Both the position numbers and the translations under genes were made by a program. From assembly GCA_022448425.1 (NCBI GenBank), contig JAKVCY010000007.1, positions 1 through 62,144 on the forward strand: DNA of 62,144 nt, in the 5' to 3' direction. Positions 8,795-18,500 of this stretch are shown here, piece by piece. The notes beneath the pieces are model-generated. The model made no database searches and was not told the DNA's origin. It saw nothing but the letters and a program-made list of their open reading frames with translations. How positions within the stretch are numbered: position 1 is the first letter of the stretch; each line of letters opens with the position of its first letter. This DNA is from Thalassotalea sp. (GTDB taxonomy: Bacteria; Pseudomonadota; Gammaproteobacteria; Enterobacterales; Alteromonadaceae).

Positions 8795-9031
8795 TTGAGG
8801 TTAGTGACGGTTCTAGTGTTAGTTCTATCGACAGGTGGCCACTTCCTAATTAAAGACCTGTGGTACGTGATTAACTTGCTCGTGATTTGGCATATTGCTA
8901 AACAGCAACACGCCCCAATGAAATAAGCGATTTTTATTCCTCTTTCACTTATTTGAGCTAGATCAAAACTCTCAATAAAGAGAAGCGTACACTGATCCCA
9001 TCAACAAGGAATTTAACGATTGGAGTTAGTG
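8684..9031. other. Intergenic region: cassette end and dksA-like promoter region
   Basis: Holds a 7-bp hairpin (CCTGCAT/ATGCAGG at the start of the cargo gene, near 8645-8661), the right end of the cassette to 8794, and then about 235 bases of non-coding DNA leading to the DksA-like gene. No further open frame or clear operator was seen. A short CAACACGCCC near 8907 matches the cassette end over 10 bases and is probably chance. Confidence 0.5.
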
Positions 9032-9346
9032 ATGGTCTCTCAACAACTTATTGATACGTTAACCGACAAGCAGCAAGAATTGTCGACTCGTATCGAAGCG
9101 ATTACGCAAGACTTCCAAAAGGGTCGCAGCGCTGACTTTGCCGAACAAACAACTGAGTGTGAAAACGATCAGGTACTGGAAGGTATTCGCGCTGAAGCTA
9201 AAGAAGAGTTGAAACAGGTTAATCGCGCCTTACAACGCATTAAAAATGAAGAGTTTGGTTTATGCCCCCGTTGTGGTGAACCAATCGCAGAAGCTCGTCT
9301 GAAAACACTACCTTACAAAGATTTTTGTATTAATTGCGCATCATAG
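9032..9346 (+). CDS. DksA/TraR-family zinc-finger protein
   Basis: 104 residues from ATG at 9032; an in-frame TTG at 9020 is rejected because GGAG lies about 7 bases before the ATG. A helical N-terminal coiled coil (about 1-75) is followed by a four-cysteine zinc finger CPRCGEPI ... CINC (C-X2-C-X17-C-X2-C). Members bind the secondary channel of RNA polymerase; short YbiI/DksA-like proteins may modulate transcription without ppGpp. The usual DksA tip motif DxxDxA is not visible, so it is a paralogue rather than the main DksA. Confidence 0.85.
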   Translation: MVSQQLIDTLTDKQQELSTRIEAITQDFQKGRSADFAEQTTECENDQVLEGIRAEAKEELKQVNRALQRIKNEEFGLCPRCGEPIAEARLKTLPYKDFCINCAS

Positions 9347-9413
9347 TTTATGTATTTCAACTGACACACGTTAGTGCGCTATTTGGATAGAAGAACAATC
9401 AAGGGGAAGCAAT

Positions 9414-9659
9414 ATGTTCCATGAAAAACACGATTTACACCATGAATTTCCTGAATATAAAGAAGCTATTCATGAGCTCAAGATAAGCGATAACCACTTT
9501 GCTCGCTTATTCAAAGAATACCACGAGCTTGATCACGAAGTGTTGCGTATCGAGCAAGGTGTTGAAAACACCAGTGACGAATACTTAGAGCAACAGAAAA
9601 AACAACGTTTACATTTAAAAGATACGCTTTTTGCAATGCTGAAAAAGCATTCAGCTTAG
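9414..9659 (+). CDS. DUF465/YdcH-family small protein
   Basis: 81 residues, rich in H, E and K and predicted to be almost all helical. The central HELKISDNHFARLFKEYHELDHEVLRIE segment matches DUF465 (YdcH/SlyX-like) proteins. The function is unknown in the family. It follows the DksA-like gene by 67 bases on the same strand and is closed by a good terminator, so the two may form a small operon. An AAGGGGAAG ribosome-binding region precedes the ATG. Confidence 0.85.
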   Translation: MFHEKHDLHHEFPEYKEAIHELKISDNHFARLFKEYHELDHEVLRIEQGVENTSDEYLEQQKKQRLHLKDTLFAMLKKHSA

Positions 9660-9715
9660 CTAGCTTTACCGTACCCGATTCTCACCAACTATTTTAGATA
9701 GTTCCCTCTATGTTT

Positions 9716-9742
9716 GGCTGCCCTTTGGGTAGCCTTTTTTTT
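9716..9742 (+). terminator. Intrinsic terminator after the DUF465 gene
   Basis: GGCTGCCC (9716-9723) pairs with GGGTAGCC (9727-9734), with one wobble pair, followed by eight T residues. Confidence 0.9.
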
Positions 9743-9761
9743 AACTGTGTTCCGAGAGAAT

Positions 9762-9794
9762 AAAAAAAAGCTCTCACGGGTTGGGCGTGAGAGC
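9762..9794 (-). terminator. Minus-strand intrinsic terminator
   Basis: GCTCTCACG (9770-9778) and CGTGAGAGC (9786-9794) are perfect complements. On the minus strand the stem is followed by eight T residues. The nearest minus-strand gene, the exonuclease, ends 288 bases away, so this either ends a long 3' tail or a separate small RNA. Confidence 0.85.
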
Positions 9795-10081
9795 GTTAGT
9801 CAAAATGACCCAGAGAGTCCAGTAAATAGCAATGTCTTAATAAAGAGCATTCTTTAATAAAGACGCTTTAAACTCTTCAATGGTTGTGCCAATACCTAAA
9901 AAAACTTTTAAGTTATTGAATATTAATTATTTAAACTTTTCTGAGAGCTTGATTGGCAATGATGATACCTCGTTGAATTAACAAGTAAGTTGTTAAAATT
10001 GCTAAATATTGGTCAATGGAGCTTATGGCCAGACGTTTTGATTTCACGTAGTGGATTGTGAAAGTACTAACAAAGAGAGTC
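9795..10081 (-). other. Non-coding stretch between exonuclease gene and distant terminator; small-RNA candidate
   Basis: No convincing gene. A 69-codon frame on the minus strand overlaps the exonuclease end and lacks coding character. The stretch contains two near copies of TTAATAAAGA (about 9837 and 9855) just before the strong terminator. Transcription from a promoter inside this stretch would give a small RNA, but a long exonuclease 3' tail is equally possible. Confidence 0.3.
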
Positions 10082-10789
10082 TTAACGCAGAAAGTCTTTG
10101 AGAGGATTGGCTGTTTGTTGATGATGGGCAAGTTCTGCAAGCAATAGCTCTGCAGTGGCTACGGCGTCATTGAGCGCATTATGGGCATAATGGCTGGGTA
10201 GTTGATAGTTGTCTCGCAGATTCGTTAGACGCAGGTCTTGTGGATCATAAGGAAGTAGTCTGCGATCTAACCGGCGTTTGGCTACAACTAATGTATCGAC
10301 AATAGGATAAACAGGTTCATATCCATAAAGCGTTTTGCAAGCTTTTGCGAGGAAGGTCTGCTCGACTTTGGCGTAGTGTACCAACATAACTTTGCCTGCT
10401 AATGCCGCTAGTAATTTTTCTACCGCTTGCTCTAAGGTTAAGCCTGAAAGTGATTCTTGTGACGTAATTTGATGAATCGCGACGTTATCATTGCTAAGTT
10501 GTTGCTGACTCTTCACTAAAAAATGTTCGGCACTACCAAGGTGTATTGAAAGGTTTTCAACACTGACATAACCCATGCTCAAAAGGTGTCCTTCACAGGC
10601 TTCTAGTGCGGAAGTTTCAAAATCAAGGGCAAGCATAGGAACTTTGCTAATCGGCCTCTTATGCTCAGGAAACGGCACGGACAAAAATGTTTTTAGCGGG
10701 CCTTCCGGTACTTTTTTCAACAAGCGCTCACGTTGAGCATTCAATCCAAACCAGTTGTCTAAACTATTACTAAACATGGTACCAAGCAT
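10082..10789 (-). CDS. DnaQ-like 3'-5' exonuclease (DEDDh)
   Basis: 235 residues. The DEDDh motifs are visible: Exo I LALDFETSAL (about 52-61), Exo II around LVHYAKVEQTFL, and Exo III HNALNDAVATAELL (about 202-215), as in the epsilon-subunit family of polymerase III proofreading exonucleases. A second start MFSNS four codons in is possible. The gene lies 24 bases downstream of the DUF294 gene on the same strand, so the two form an operon. This exonuclease/DUF294/symporter/CrbS grouping recurs in gammaproteobacteria, but the role of the exonuclease in it is unclear. Confidence 0.88.
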   Translation of the reverse strand: MLGTMFSNSLDNWFGLNAQRERLLKKVPEGPLKTFLSVPFPEHKRPISKVPMLALDFETSALEACEGHLLSMGYVSVENLSIHLGSAEHFLVKSQQQLSNDNVAIHQITSQESLSGLTLEQAVEKLLAALAGKVMLVHYAKVEQTFLAKACKTLYGYEPVYPIVDTLVVAKRRLDRRLLPYDPQDLRLTNLRDNYQLPSHYAHNALNDAVATAELLLAELAHHQQTANPLKDFLR

Positions 10790-10813
10790 TACATCTAATC
10801 CAATTAACGTCTG

Positions 10814-12661
10814 CTAGTAAACCGATTGTCGATTGTCTTGAAGTGTCTTAATGACTTTAAATGCATCTTTGAGATACTCGCGTTCGAGTCGTGATATCTC
10901 TTTTAACGATAAAAAGTTATCTGCTTTGTCACCTGCTTGAAGCTGATTAGCTTGATGGGTAAGCCGTAATGTTGTTAAGAACTCAAATGCATCAATCAAA
11001 TTGGCGGCAGAGTCTTTGGTGATAGAGCGAGTTCCTGCTGCCTGGCGAATACGCTCAATGGTATTAACCGAGGTGATGCCTTCTTGCAGCGCATAAATAC
11101 GGGCAAGATCAACAATGGGCGCGATAGCATTGTGTTTTAAGTCCATGGTTTTCTTATTCTTACCATTGGAGATCAGCACAAAATCTCTAAAGAAACCAAG
11201 TGGTGGGGTAAATTGCAGGGCATTCTTACTTAAATGCGCAATAAACAAACTGGCCTTTTGAGTCTTCGCAAGCATTTTGCCCTGAACTCGGTTAAGTAAC
11301 TGCTTGTCGCCATGAACCGTGGTTAAGTCAAAAAAGATGCTGCAATGCATGAGTGCTTTTGGACTCGGTTTTTCAATCCAGTCATGGAAGTACTGGTGCC
11401 ATTGGCTTTCTGTTTGGCGCCATTGTTCATTCATCGCCATAACATTACCTGGGCAATGGATAAAGCCGCACTGAGCTAAGCCATCACAAACAAATCTCGC
11501 TAAACGTTCGAACCAAGGAGCGTGTTCTGGCTGCATACTATCGTCGATGATTAGCGCGTTATCTTGATCCGATTGCGCCATTTGTTCTTGTCTTGCTTGT
11601 GAGCCAGCGGCCACCCAGGCATATGGTACGGGCGCTTTGCCATACAGTTCTTCGGCGATTTCAATGAGTCGAATGGTAAATGCCATGGTAATGGCGCTAA
11701 TACTTTTCCCAACTTGCTCGGCAGGCGTGCCAAGGCGTGCCATTTTTACCTGTAGCTTAGGAATCAGTTCACTGATTTCTGCTAGCTCGTCAACAGAGCT
11801 GGCTTTGTGGATAAGGCTCGTTAGGTTAATGGCATTTTGCCCTTCAAAATGCATCAAGTCAGTGATGGTCAGCATGCCGGCTAGCTTACCTTGGTCGGTA
11901 ATGGGCAAGTGATGAATGTGCCGGCTCGTCATCGCGATAAGTGCGTCAAATGCGGTGTGGCGAATATCGAGCATGCTGATGTCTGGCGTCATTATCTCGC
12001 TAATCGGCTGCGCTGGAGATATGCCACCAGTAATACATCGACGCCTAAAATCTTTATCTGTAACAATACCTTTTACTTGGTTTTCATCGTCGACAACAAC
12101 TAAACAGGAAAAGCCAAGTTCAGTCATTTTCTGCGCGGTTTCGGCAATGGATTGGTGTTGATTGATTGTCGCAGCGGGTGATTGATAAAGCTGATCTACA
12201 CCAGTATTCGTCAAGGTGGAATTAACCACCGCTTCTTCTTGTAGAGACGAAACTTTGTTTTTCAATCGTTCTTCCGCCGATTGTTCGAAGAAGCTAATAA
12301 TATGAGGCTCGGTAATTAAAGCCCCGAGTAGCTTCTGCTTATCTAAAGCATAAAGCAGGCAGTCTTCTTCTGCGGTCACAGAAATACTGGCGTATTTTTC
12401 TGGATAGCAAAAAACGGTACAAATATCGCCTTCACCATACTTACCAATTAAATCGCCGTTTTGATCAACGTAGTTTAAAGCGCCTTTTCTGACGATAAAA
12501 AAGCTGGGTGTTTCAATATGCTGTGGCGGTAATGCTTGGCCAGCGGTGATGTAACAAATCGAGATATGGCTGACGATATTGACAATGGTTTCTTCCGGCA
12601 ATTGCTCAAACGGGGCAATACTGCCGACAAATGCGTAAATCTCACTGAGCTCATTATCCAT
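10814..12661 (-). CDS. cNMP-binding/CBS/DUF294 nucleotidyltransferase-like signalling protein
   Basis: 615 residues with four parts: a cyclic-nucleotide-binding-like domain (about 10-130), two CBS repeats (about 160-280; KMTELGFSCLVVVDDENQVKGIVTDKDF and the repeat ending LAGMLTITDLMHF), a DUF294 nucleotidyltransferase-like domain with GSQARQEQMAQSDQDNALI (about 345-363), and DUF294_C. Homologues resemble the uridylyltransferase part of GlnD, but the modified target is unknown. It is divergent from the acetate symporter operon and shares its 320-bp upstream region, suggesting linked control. Confidence 0.9.
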   Translation of the reverse strand: MDNELSEIYAFVGSIAPFEQLPEETIVNIVSHISICYITAGQALPPQHIETPSFFIVRKGALNYVDQNGDLIGKYGEGDICTVFCYPEKYASISVTAEEDCLLYALDKQKLLGALITEPHIISFFEQSAEERLKNKVSSLQEEAVVNSTLTNTGVDQLYQSPAATINQHQSIAETAQKMTELGFSCLVVVDDENQVKGIVTDKDFRRRCITGGISPAQPISEIMTPDISMLDIRHTAFDALIAMTSRHIHHLPITDQGKLAGMLTITDLMHFEGQNAINLTSLIHKASSVDELAEISELIPKLQVKMARLGTPAEQVGKSISAITMAFTIRLIEIAEELYGKAPVPYAWVAAGSQARQEQMAQSDQDNALIIDDSMQPEHAPWFERLARFVCDGLAQCGFIHCPGNVMAMNEQWRQTESQWHQYFHDWIEKPSPKALMHCSIFFDLTTVHGDKQLLNRVQGKMLAKTQKASLFIAHLSKNALQFTPPLGFFRDFVLISNGKNKKTMDLKHNAIAPIVDLARIYALQEGITSVNTIERIRQAAGTRSITKDSAANLIDAFEFLTTLRLTHQANQLQAGDKADNFLSLKEISRLEREYLKDAFKVIKTLQDNRQSVY

Positions 12662-12981
12662 ATGTCACCTCATTACGTTAGTCGCCGTAAAAACACCTGT
12701 TTCGTAGTTGTCTATTGAATATCAAATTACCACATTTTTTGTCGGGGTATTTCACTATTCCTAGTGTTATGTATGGCAACACCTGCGGTCAATCATTTTC
12801 CAACCGACCTAGACTAAAGTTGAATATCGTGCCGAAAACTTCCTTGCTAGTTTAAGTACTAGTGGAAATATCTCGTTACTTATTTCCATTACAACAACTA
12901 GAGTGGCGAAACCCCTAAATTGGATTTCCTACTCGCTATAAAAATTACTCTAATAAAACAGGCGAAAACGAGGAGAGAATT
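12662..12981. promoter_or_regulatory. Divergent promoter region between DUF294 gene and symporter operon
   Basis: 320 bases without a gene. It contains the candidate CrbR box at 12808-12826 and an 8-bp inverted repeat, TGGAAATA ... TATTTCCA, near 12863-12888. A strong GAGGAGAG ribosome-binding site precedes the GTG start at 12982. No clear sigma-70 hexamers could be fixed. Confidence 0.55.
12808..12826 (+). promoter_or_regulatory. Candidate CrbR box upstream of the symporter operon
   Basis: CCTAGACTAAAGTTGAATA differs from the crbR upstream site at two of 19 positions. It is centred about 165 bases upstream of the DUF4212 start codon, so a long leader or distal activation is implied. Confidence 0.7.
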
Positions 12982-13227
12982 GTGGAAACGAGTTATTGGC
13001 AGGAGAACCTGCGACTAATTTTAATCTGTCTCGCGATTTGGTTCATCGTATCGTTCGGCTTTGGTTTGTTGCTCGTTGAGCCGCTCAATGCAATCCGCTT
13101 AGGTGGTTATAAGCTAGGTTTCTGGTTTGCGCAGCAAGGTTCAATTTACACCTTTGTCGGATTGATCTTTTGGTATACCCATAAAATGAATCAACTAGAT
13201 AAAAAATATAACGTGGAGGACGAGTAA
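12982..13227 (+). CDS. DUF4212 small subunit of sodium/acetate-type symporter
   Basis: 81 residues from a GTG start with a strong GAGGAG ribosome-binding site. Two hydrophobic helices are visible (about 10-31 and 45-65), with the conserved FGLLLVEPLN segment between them. DUF4212 proteins are encoded directly before the VC_2705-type solute:sodium symporter and are regarded as its small partner. The stop and the start of the next gene overlap (TAATG), so translation is coupled. Confidence 0.93.
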   Translation: METSYWQENLRLILICLAIWFIVSFGFGLLLVEPLNAIRLGGYKLGFWFAQQGSIYTFVGLIFWYTHKMNQLDKKYNVEDE

Positions 13228-14966
13228 TGGATGAGTTAAAACTCTATACTTGGATCGCCGTTGGCGGTACCTTCGGGCTTTATTTCTTTCTAGCGTGGTG
13301 GGCTCGAGCGGGCTCTACTAGCGAATTCTACGCTGCAGGTGGTGGCATTACACCAATGCAAAATGGTATGGCCATTGGTGCCGACTGGATGAGTGCAGCG
13401 TCATTTATTTCAATGGCCGGTCTTATTGCCTTTTTAGGTTACGGGGGCTCTGTATTCCTAATGGGGTGGACTGGCGGTTACGTATTGTTGGCGATGTGTT
13501 TAGCGCCATATATGCGTAAGCATGGCAAGTTTACGGTACCAGAGTTTATTGGTGACCGATTCTATTCACGCACGGCACGTATTGTTGCGGTAGTGTGTTT
13601 AATCATTGCGTCAGTAACTTACATTATCGGTCAAATGAAAGGTGTAGGCGTTGCATTTTCTATGTTCTTAGAAGTGGAATATGAAACAGGTTTATACATT
13701 GGTATGGCTGTTGTTTTTGTTTACGCGACCTTAGGCGGCATGAAAGGTATTACCTACACGCAAATCGCGCAGTATGTAGTACTAATTACTGCTTACACTA
13801 TCCCTGCAATCTTCATTTCATTACAGCTTACGGGTAACCCGATTCCACAACTAGGTCTAGGTTCAACCTTAGCTGATGGTAGTGGCGTTTACTTGTTGGA
13901 TAAACTGGACCAAGTAGTCACTCAATTAGGCTTTAAAGAGTACACCACAGCCAATATGACGGGCTACGTTGAAATGTTTGCTTATACCATGTCATTAATG
14001 ATTGGTACTGCAGGTTTACCACACGTTATCATGCGCTTCTTCACGGTTCCTTCAGTTAAAGCAGCACGTCAATCTGCAGGCTATGCGTTAGTTTTCATCG
14101 CATTACTTTACACAGTAGCGCCAGCAGTTGGAGCAATGGCTCGCTTCAATTTAATGAACACAATTGAGCCTGCAGCGGGTCAAAACCTTGAATACGCAGA
14201 GCGCCCACAGTGGTTCAAAGATTGGGAACGCACAGGTTTACTTCAATTTGAAGATAAGAATGGCGACGGCAAAATCCAGTACTCTGCAGATGCTAACTCT
14301 AACGAGATGGTGAAAGTGGATCGCGACATCATGGTACTTGCTAACCCGTCAATAGCGAATTTACCTAACTGGGTTATCGCGCTGGTAGCCGCGGGTGGTC
14401 TAGCGGCAGCACTATCGACAGCGGCAGGCTTATTGCTAGCCATATCTTCAGCGGTATCGCATGACTTGATGAAAGGCGTCTTGATGCCGGATATGAGCGA
14501 AAAGAATGAGCTTCGAGCCAGTCGTATCGTGATGACAATATCTATCGCATTCGCAGGTTATCTCGGCCTCAATCCACCAGGGTTTGCGGCAGGCACGGTG
14601 GCGCTAGCCTTTGGTTTAGCAGCATCGAGTATCTTCCCGGCATTAATGATGGGTATTTTCTCTAAGAAGATGAACTCAAAAGCAGCGATCGCTGGTATGT
14701 GTGCCGGTCTTGGTGTAACGATGCTTTACGTGTTCCAACATAAAGGCGTTATGTTTATCCCTGAGCTCAAGTATATGGGAGGAATGGAAGAAAACTGGTT
14801 TTTAGGTATATCACCGAATGCCTTCGGCTCGGTTGGTGCACTAGTTAACTTTGCAGTAGCGTTTATCGTGCTGAAAGCGACAGGTCCGGCGCCAAGCCAT
14901 ATCCAAGAGATGGTTGATAACTTCCGTACACCACACGGTGAAGTTGCAGCTGCACATGATCACTAA
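13227..14966 (+). CDS. actP: VC_2705-type sodium:solute symporter (acetate permease ActP-like)
   Basis: 579 residues, about 13 membrane helices of the solute:sodium symporter family. Signature regions include GADWMSAASFISMAGLIAFLG near the N-terminus and GGLAAALSTAAGLLLAISSA around 390-410. A hydrophilic loop near residues 345-356 has DKNGDGKIQY, a good match to an EF-hand calcium-binding loop. It probably imports acetate or related carboxylates to feed Acs. The CrbS sensor beside it carries its own symporter-like domain. The substrate is inferred from context; the actP symbol is by similarity. Confidence 0.88.
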   Translation: MDELKLYTWIAVGGTFGLYFFLAWWARAGSTSEFYAAGGGITPMQNGMAIGADWMSAASFISMAGLIAFLGYGGSVFLMGWTGGYVLLAMCLAPYMRKHGKFTVPEFIGDRFYSRTARIVAVVCLIIASVTYIIGQMKGVGVAFSMFLEVEYETGLYIGMAVVFVYATLGGMKGITYTQIAQYVVLITAYTIPAIFISLQLTGNPIPQLGLGSTLADGSGVYLLDKLDQVVTQLGFKEYTTANMTGYVEMFAYTMSLMIGTAGLPHVIMRFFTVPSVKAARQSAGYALVFIALLYTVAPAVGAMARFNLMNTIEPAAGQNLEYAERPQWFKDWERTGLLQFEDKNGDGKIQYSADANSNEMVKVDRDIMVLANPSIANLPNWVIALVAAGGLAAALSTAAGLLLAISSAVSHDLMKGVLMPDMSEKNELRASRIVMTISIAFAGYLGLNPPGFAAGTVALAFGLAASSIFPALMMGIFSKKMNSKAAIAGMCAGLGVTMLYVFQHKGVMFIPELKYMGGMEENWFLGISPNAFGSVGALVNFAVAFIVLKATGPAPSHIQEMVDNFRTPHGEVAAAHDH

Positions 14967-15037
14967 TGTGTCGCTGCTTAGCCATGGTTAATGGCGTTTA
15001 AGTATTGGTGAAGGTTCCCCGCTAATACTTTAGTCAG

Positions 15038-15080
15038 AAGGCTCCTTGTTGATTTACTCCCAAGGAGCCTTTATTTTATC
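15038..15080 (+). terminator. Intrinsic terminator of the symporter operon
   Basis: AAGGCTCCTTG (15038-15048) pairs perfectly with CAAGGAGCCTT (15061-15071) and is followed by a T-rich run. It overlaps the upstream TTG extension of the next reading frame, which argues against that start. Confidence 0.9.
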
Positions 15081-15111
15081 TTTAAAATCAGTTCAGTATC
15101 GAAGGTGTTAT

Positions 15112-15552
15112 ATGAATCGACACACTAAAATAGCCATTTTTGTGGCCCCCATTTTACTGCTCGGTGGTTATATTGCCTCAGACTATTATCTAGAGCATCA
15201 AGCGGCTCAAAATCGTGTATTTCAGTTAGTCCCTGAAGGTCATTGTGATGTGATCAATGAAAAGTGTGTGCTAAAAGCTGGTGACTTCAAAATCAATGTT
15301 TTTGATAGACGTGGCAGTACGTCAGTAAATTCAACATTTCCTATCGACCGTGCAGCATTTTTTATTGTCGATAGCGAACAAGAAGTCGAAAGCTACCAGT
15401 TAGCGATGGGTGAAACGCCATATTATTGGAGCAGGTTGACGACTTTACGAGAGCGCATTGCAAATAAAGGGGCAAAGCAAAAACTAAGAGTGATCATTGA
15501 AATAAAAGGTGGTAAGTATATCAGTGAATTCTATACGCAAACCGTGCGATAG
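15112..15552 (+). CDS. Hypothetical membrane-anchored protein upstream of crbS
   Basis: 146 residues from ATG at 15112, preceded by GAAGGTG; the longer TTG frame from 15046 runs through a terminator stem and is rejected. One N-terminal hydrophobic segment (IAIFVAPILLLGGYIASDYY) should anchor a periplasmic domain with two cysteines (GHCDVINEKC). No family was recognised with confidence. It lies 24 bases before crbS on the same strand, so it is probably co-transcribed and may act on the sensor or on acetate uptake. Confidence 0.75.
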   Translation: MNRHTKIAIFVAPILLLGGYIASDYYLEHQAAQNRVFQLVPEGHCDVINEKCVLKAGDFKINVFDRRGSTSVNSTFPIDRAAFFIVDSEQEVESYQLAMGETPYYWSRLTTLRERIANKGAKQKLRVIIEIKGGKYISEFYTQTVR

Positions 15553-15576
15553 AGAGTAAGAAGGAAAAGCGACTTT

Positions 15577-18500
15577 ATGTTTGCAACTTGGCAGTTAGTT
15601 TTATTAAGCCTTAGCTATATTTGCTTGTTGTTTGCCATTGCGTTCTTGGGGGATAAATATCGCCATCGCTTAGCGAGAAAGTGGCAACCATTTATCTACG
15701 CCATGACACTTGGGGTGTATTGTACGTCGTGGAGTTTTCTCGGTACGACAGGACAAGCATCGACGAACTTCCTTTCTCATCTACCGATATACCTTGGACC
15801 CATCCTCATTTTCATATTTGCGTGGCCGTTTTTACAACGGATCATACGCATTAGCTTAAAGCTTAATTTAACCTCAATTGCCGACTTACTCGCGGCGCGT
15901 TTTGGTAAGTCACACAAGTTGGCAATTATGGTGACGATTGTTGCCTTAATTGGCACCATGCCTTATTTGGCACTGCAGTTAAAAGGTATTGTGTACTCTT
16001 TTGAGCAGTTGCAGGTGACACCCTCTGTTGATTCTATTCAGCTCGGGCTAATTGTCAGTCTAGTTTTAGCTGGTTTTACGATTGTTTTCGGCATTCGCAA
16101 CCTTGATGTTACTGAACGCCATCCTGGCGTCATGTTGGCCATCGCTTTCGAATCATTCGTTAAGTTGTTAGCATTTTTGGTTGTTGGCTTGTTCGTTACG
16201 TTTTACATCTACGATTCACCGATGACACTTTGGCAAGATACAGGGGCTCATTTACAACTTGCTGAACAACTTGAGTTTCCAAATCTCTCTTCGCTAGCAG
16301 CCATGTTAGTGATCGTAATGGCGGCGTTTTTATCATTACCTCGCCAGTTTCAGGTGATGGTGGTTGAATTACAGGACGAGAAAGATACTAAGCTCGCACG
16401 CAAGCTTTTCCCTATGTATCTTCTCATTTTCGCATTGTTTGCGATTCCACTTGGTTTGGCAGGTAACCACTTGCTGGGTAATCAGGTGCCATCGGATACT
16501 TATGTTTTATTCTTGCCGGCCGTAGGTGGCCAGCAATGGATGTCATTGCTGGCGTTCTTAGGGGCAATATCTGCTGCCAGCTCAATGGTTATCATCTCTG
16601 CCATTGCTCTCAGTACCATGCTGAGTAACGAAATAGTTTTCCCGCTTATTTACCGTTATCGCACCAACAACGAACAGGTTGAGTTTGCTCAGTTCCGCGT
16701 TAATTTGCTCAAAATTCGCAAAATCCTCGTCTTGATGGTGATATTACTGGGCTATTTGGTGTTTCTATTCGCCTCACCAGATACGTTAGCCTCACTTGGT
16801 GAAGTGGCTTTTGGTGCTTTTGCCCAGTTAACACCTGCATTGCTAGCAGCTTTCTACTGGCGAAGAGCCAGCCTGACAGGGGTCTATGCTGGTATTCTTG
16901 TCGGTTTTTCTATGTGGCTATTCTTAAGCTTTTTACCGAAATTTGGTTTGTATTTTGATGCTCTTGATGAGGCTTTCCTAGCATCGAATACTATGCTGAC
17001 CTTGCTAAGTTTATTGGCGAATAGTTTTGTGATGTACATCATCTCTCAAGTGAGCCGCCAAAGCGTACAAGAGCGCGTACAGGCATCTATTTTCCTTGAA
17101 TGGCAAGCACCATCTTTGAGTGTTACCCCACAACGAAAAGGCGTGAGCAGTAAAGAACTAGAGTTACTCGTATCGCGCTTTGTTGGCGAGAAGAAGGCAA
17201 AACAAAGCTTTAAAGTGTTCTCGCTGGCAGTAAACAAAGATGAGGTAGGTAATGCCCATTACAACACTAAGTTGCTTGAACACACTGAAAATACGCTCGC
17301 CAGTGTGATGGGAGCATCATCTGCTCGTTTAGTGCTTTCATCGGCGCTAGAAGGGCGAGATATAGCGCTGGATGAACTCGCGATTCTCGTGGAGGAGGCG
17401 TCTAGCCAGCAAACTCGCTTTAGTCAGTCATTGCTGCAAAGTGCGATCGAAAACGCCAGTGAAGGTATTTCCATTATCGACCGTGACCTTAACCTCGTTG
17501 CTTGGAATAGCAAGTATCTTGACCTCTTCAGCTACCCTGACTCGCTGGTTTATGTTGGGAGCCCTATTGCTTCTCTGATCAGATACAACGTTGAACGCGG
17601 GCTATGTGGTCCGGGTGAGGTGGAACTGCAAGTGCAAAAGCGTATTAACTATTTGCGACAAGGTAGTTCTCATGAGTCTGAGCGAGAGTTCGATGACAAA
17701 GTCATACGTATTGAAGGCAATCCGTTGCCGGATGGCGGTTTTGTTATGCTCTTTTCTGATATCAGTGCTTATAGACAGGCAGAGAAGGTACTTAAAGACG
17801 CGAATGTCGACCTAGAAGCTATGGTCAATGAGCGCACTGAAAAGCTTGCATTAGCCAATAGAGAGCTGGGGCTTGCACGTAAAAAAGCAGAACAAGCACA
17901 CATCAAAAAAAGCTTGTATTTAAAAGCTTGTAGTCACGATTTGATGCAGCCATTGGAAGCTGCGAGGCTATTTACCGAAGCGTTATCTAATCAAGATAGC
18001 CTGAGTGAGCAGCAGCAAAGGCAAGTGGATAATATTGGTCACTCATTAAAGGTAGCTAATGACCTTCTAGCTGATCTTGCTGAGATTGCTCGCATCGAAA
18101 GTGGCAATGTAAAGCCTCAATGTGAGCCGTTTTCGCTAAGAGAATTTTTTGCTGAAATAGCCAATGAATTTTCGGTGTCTGCTCAAAATAACCAAGTTGA
18201 TTTCCATGTTGCTAAGACCAGCATTTGGGTCTATTCGGATCGGTATTTGTTGCGTCGGATGATTCAAAATCTCTTAACCAATGCATTCCGGTACGCAAGC
18301 CCTGGCAGGGTGTTACTCGGTGTAAGACGACATAGACAGCACGTGTTCATTCAAGTGCTCGATAATGGCCCTGGCATTCCAGAGGCGAAGCAAGACTTTG
18401 TATTTGAACAATTTACTCAACTTACTGATCAGCAAAACTTAACAACTAAAGGCTTAGGGCTAGGTTTGAGCATTACCCGAGGTATCAGCCAAGTGTTGAG

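Noticed and set aside
8907..8917. CAACACGCCC after the cassette, like its terminal repeat
   Set aside because: Only 10 bases match, there is no second copy in the right orientation nearby, and no flanking duplication. It is too short to call a second element.
9931..10140. 69-codon open frame on the minus strand after the exonuclease
   Set aside because: It overlaps the exonuclease end in another frame, has no ribosome-binding site and no coding-like composition. Treated as non-coding.
11281..11291. CCTGAACTCGG inside the DUF294 gene, matching 11 bases of the MITE end
   Set aside because: It lies within an intact coding sequence in the conserved DUF294_C region, with no partner repeat or target duplication. 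Chance or codon-driven similarity is more likely than an insertion remnant.
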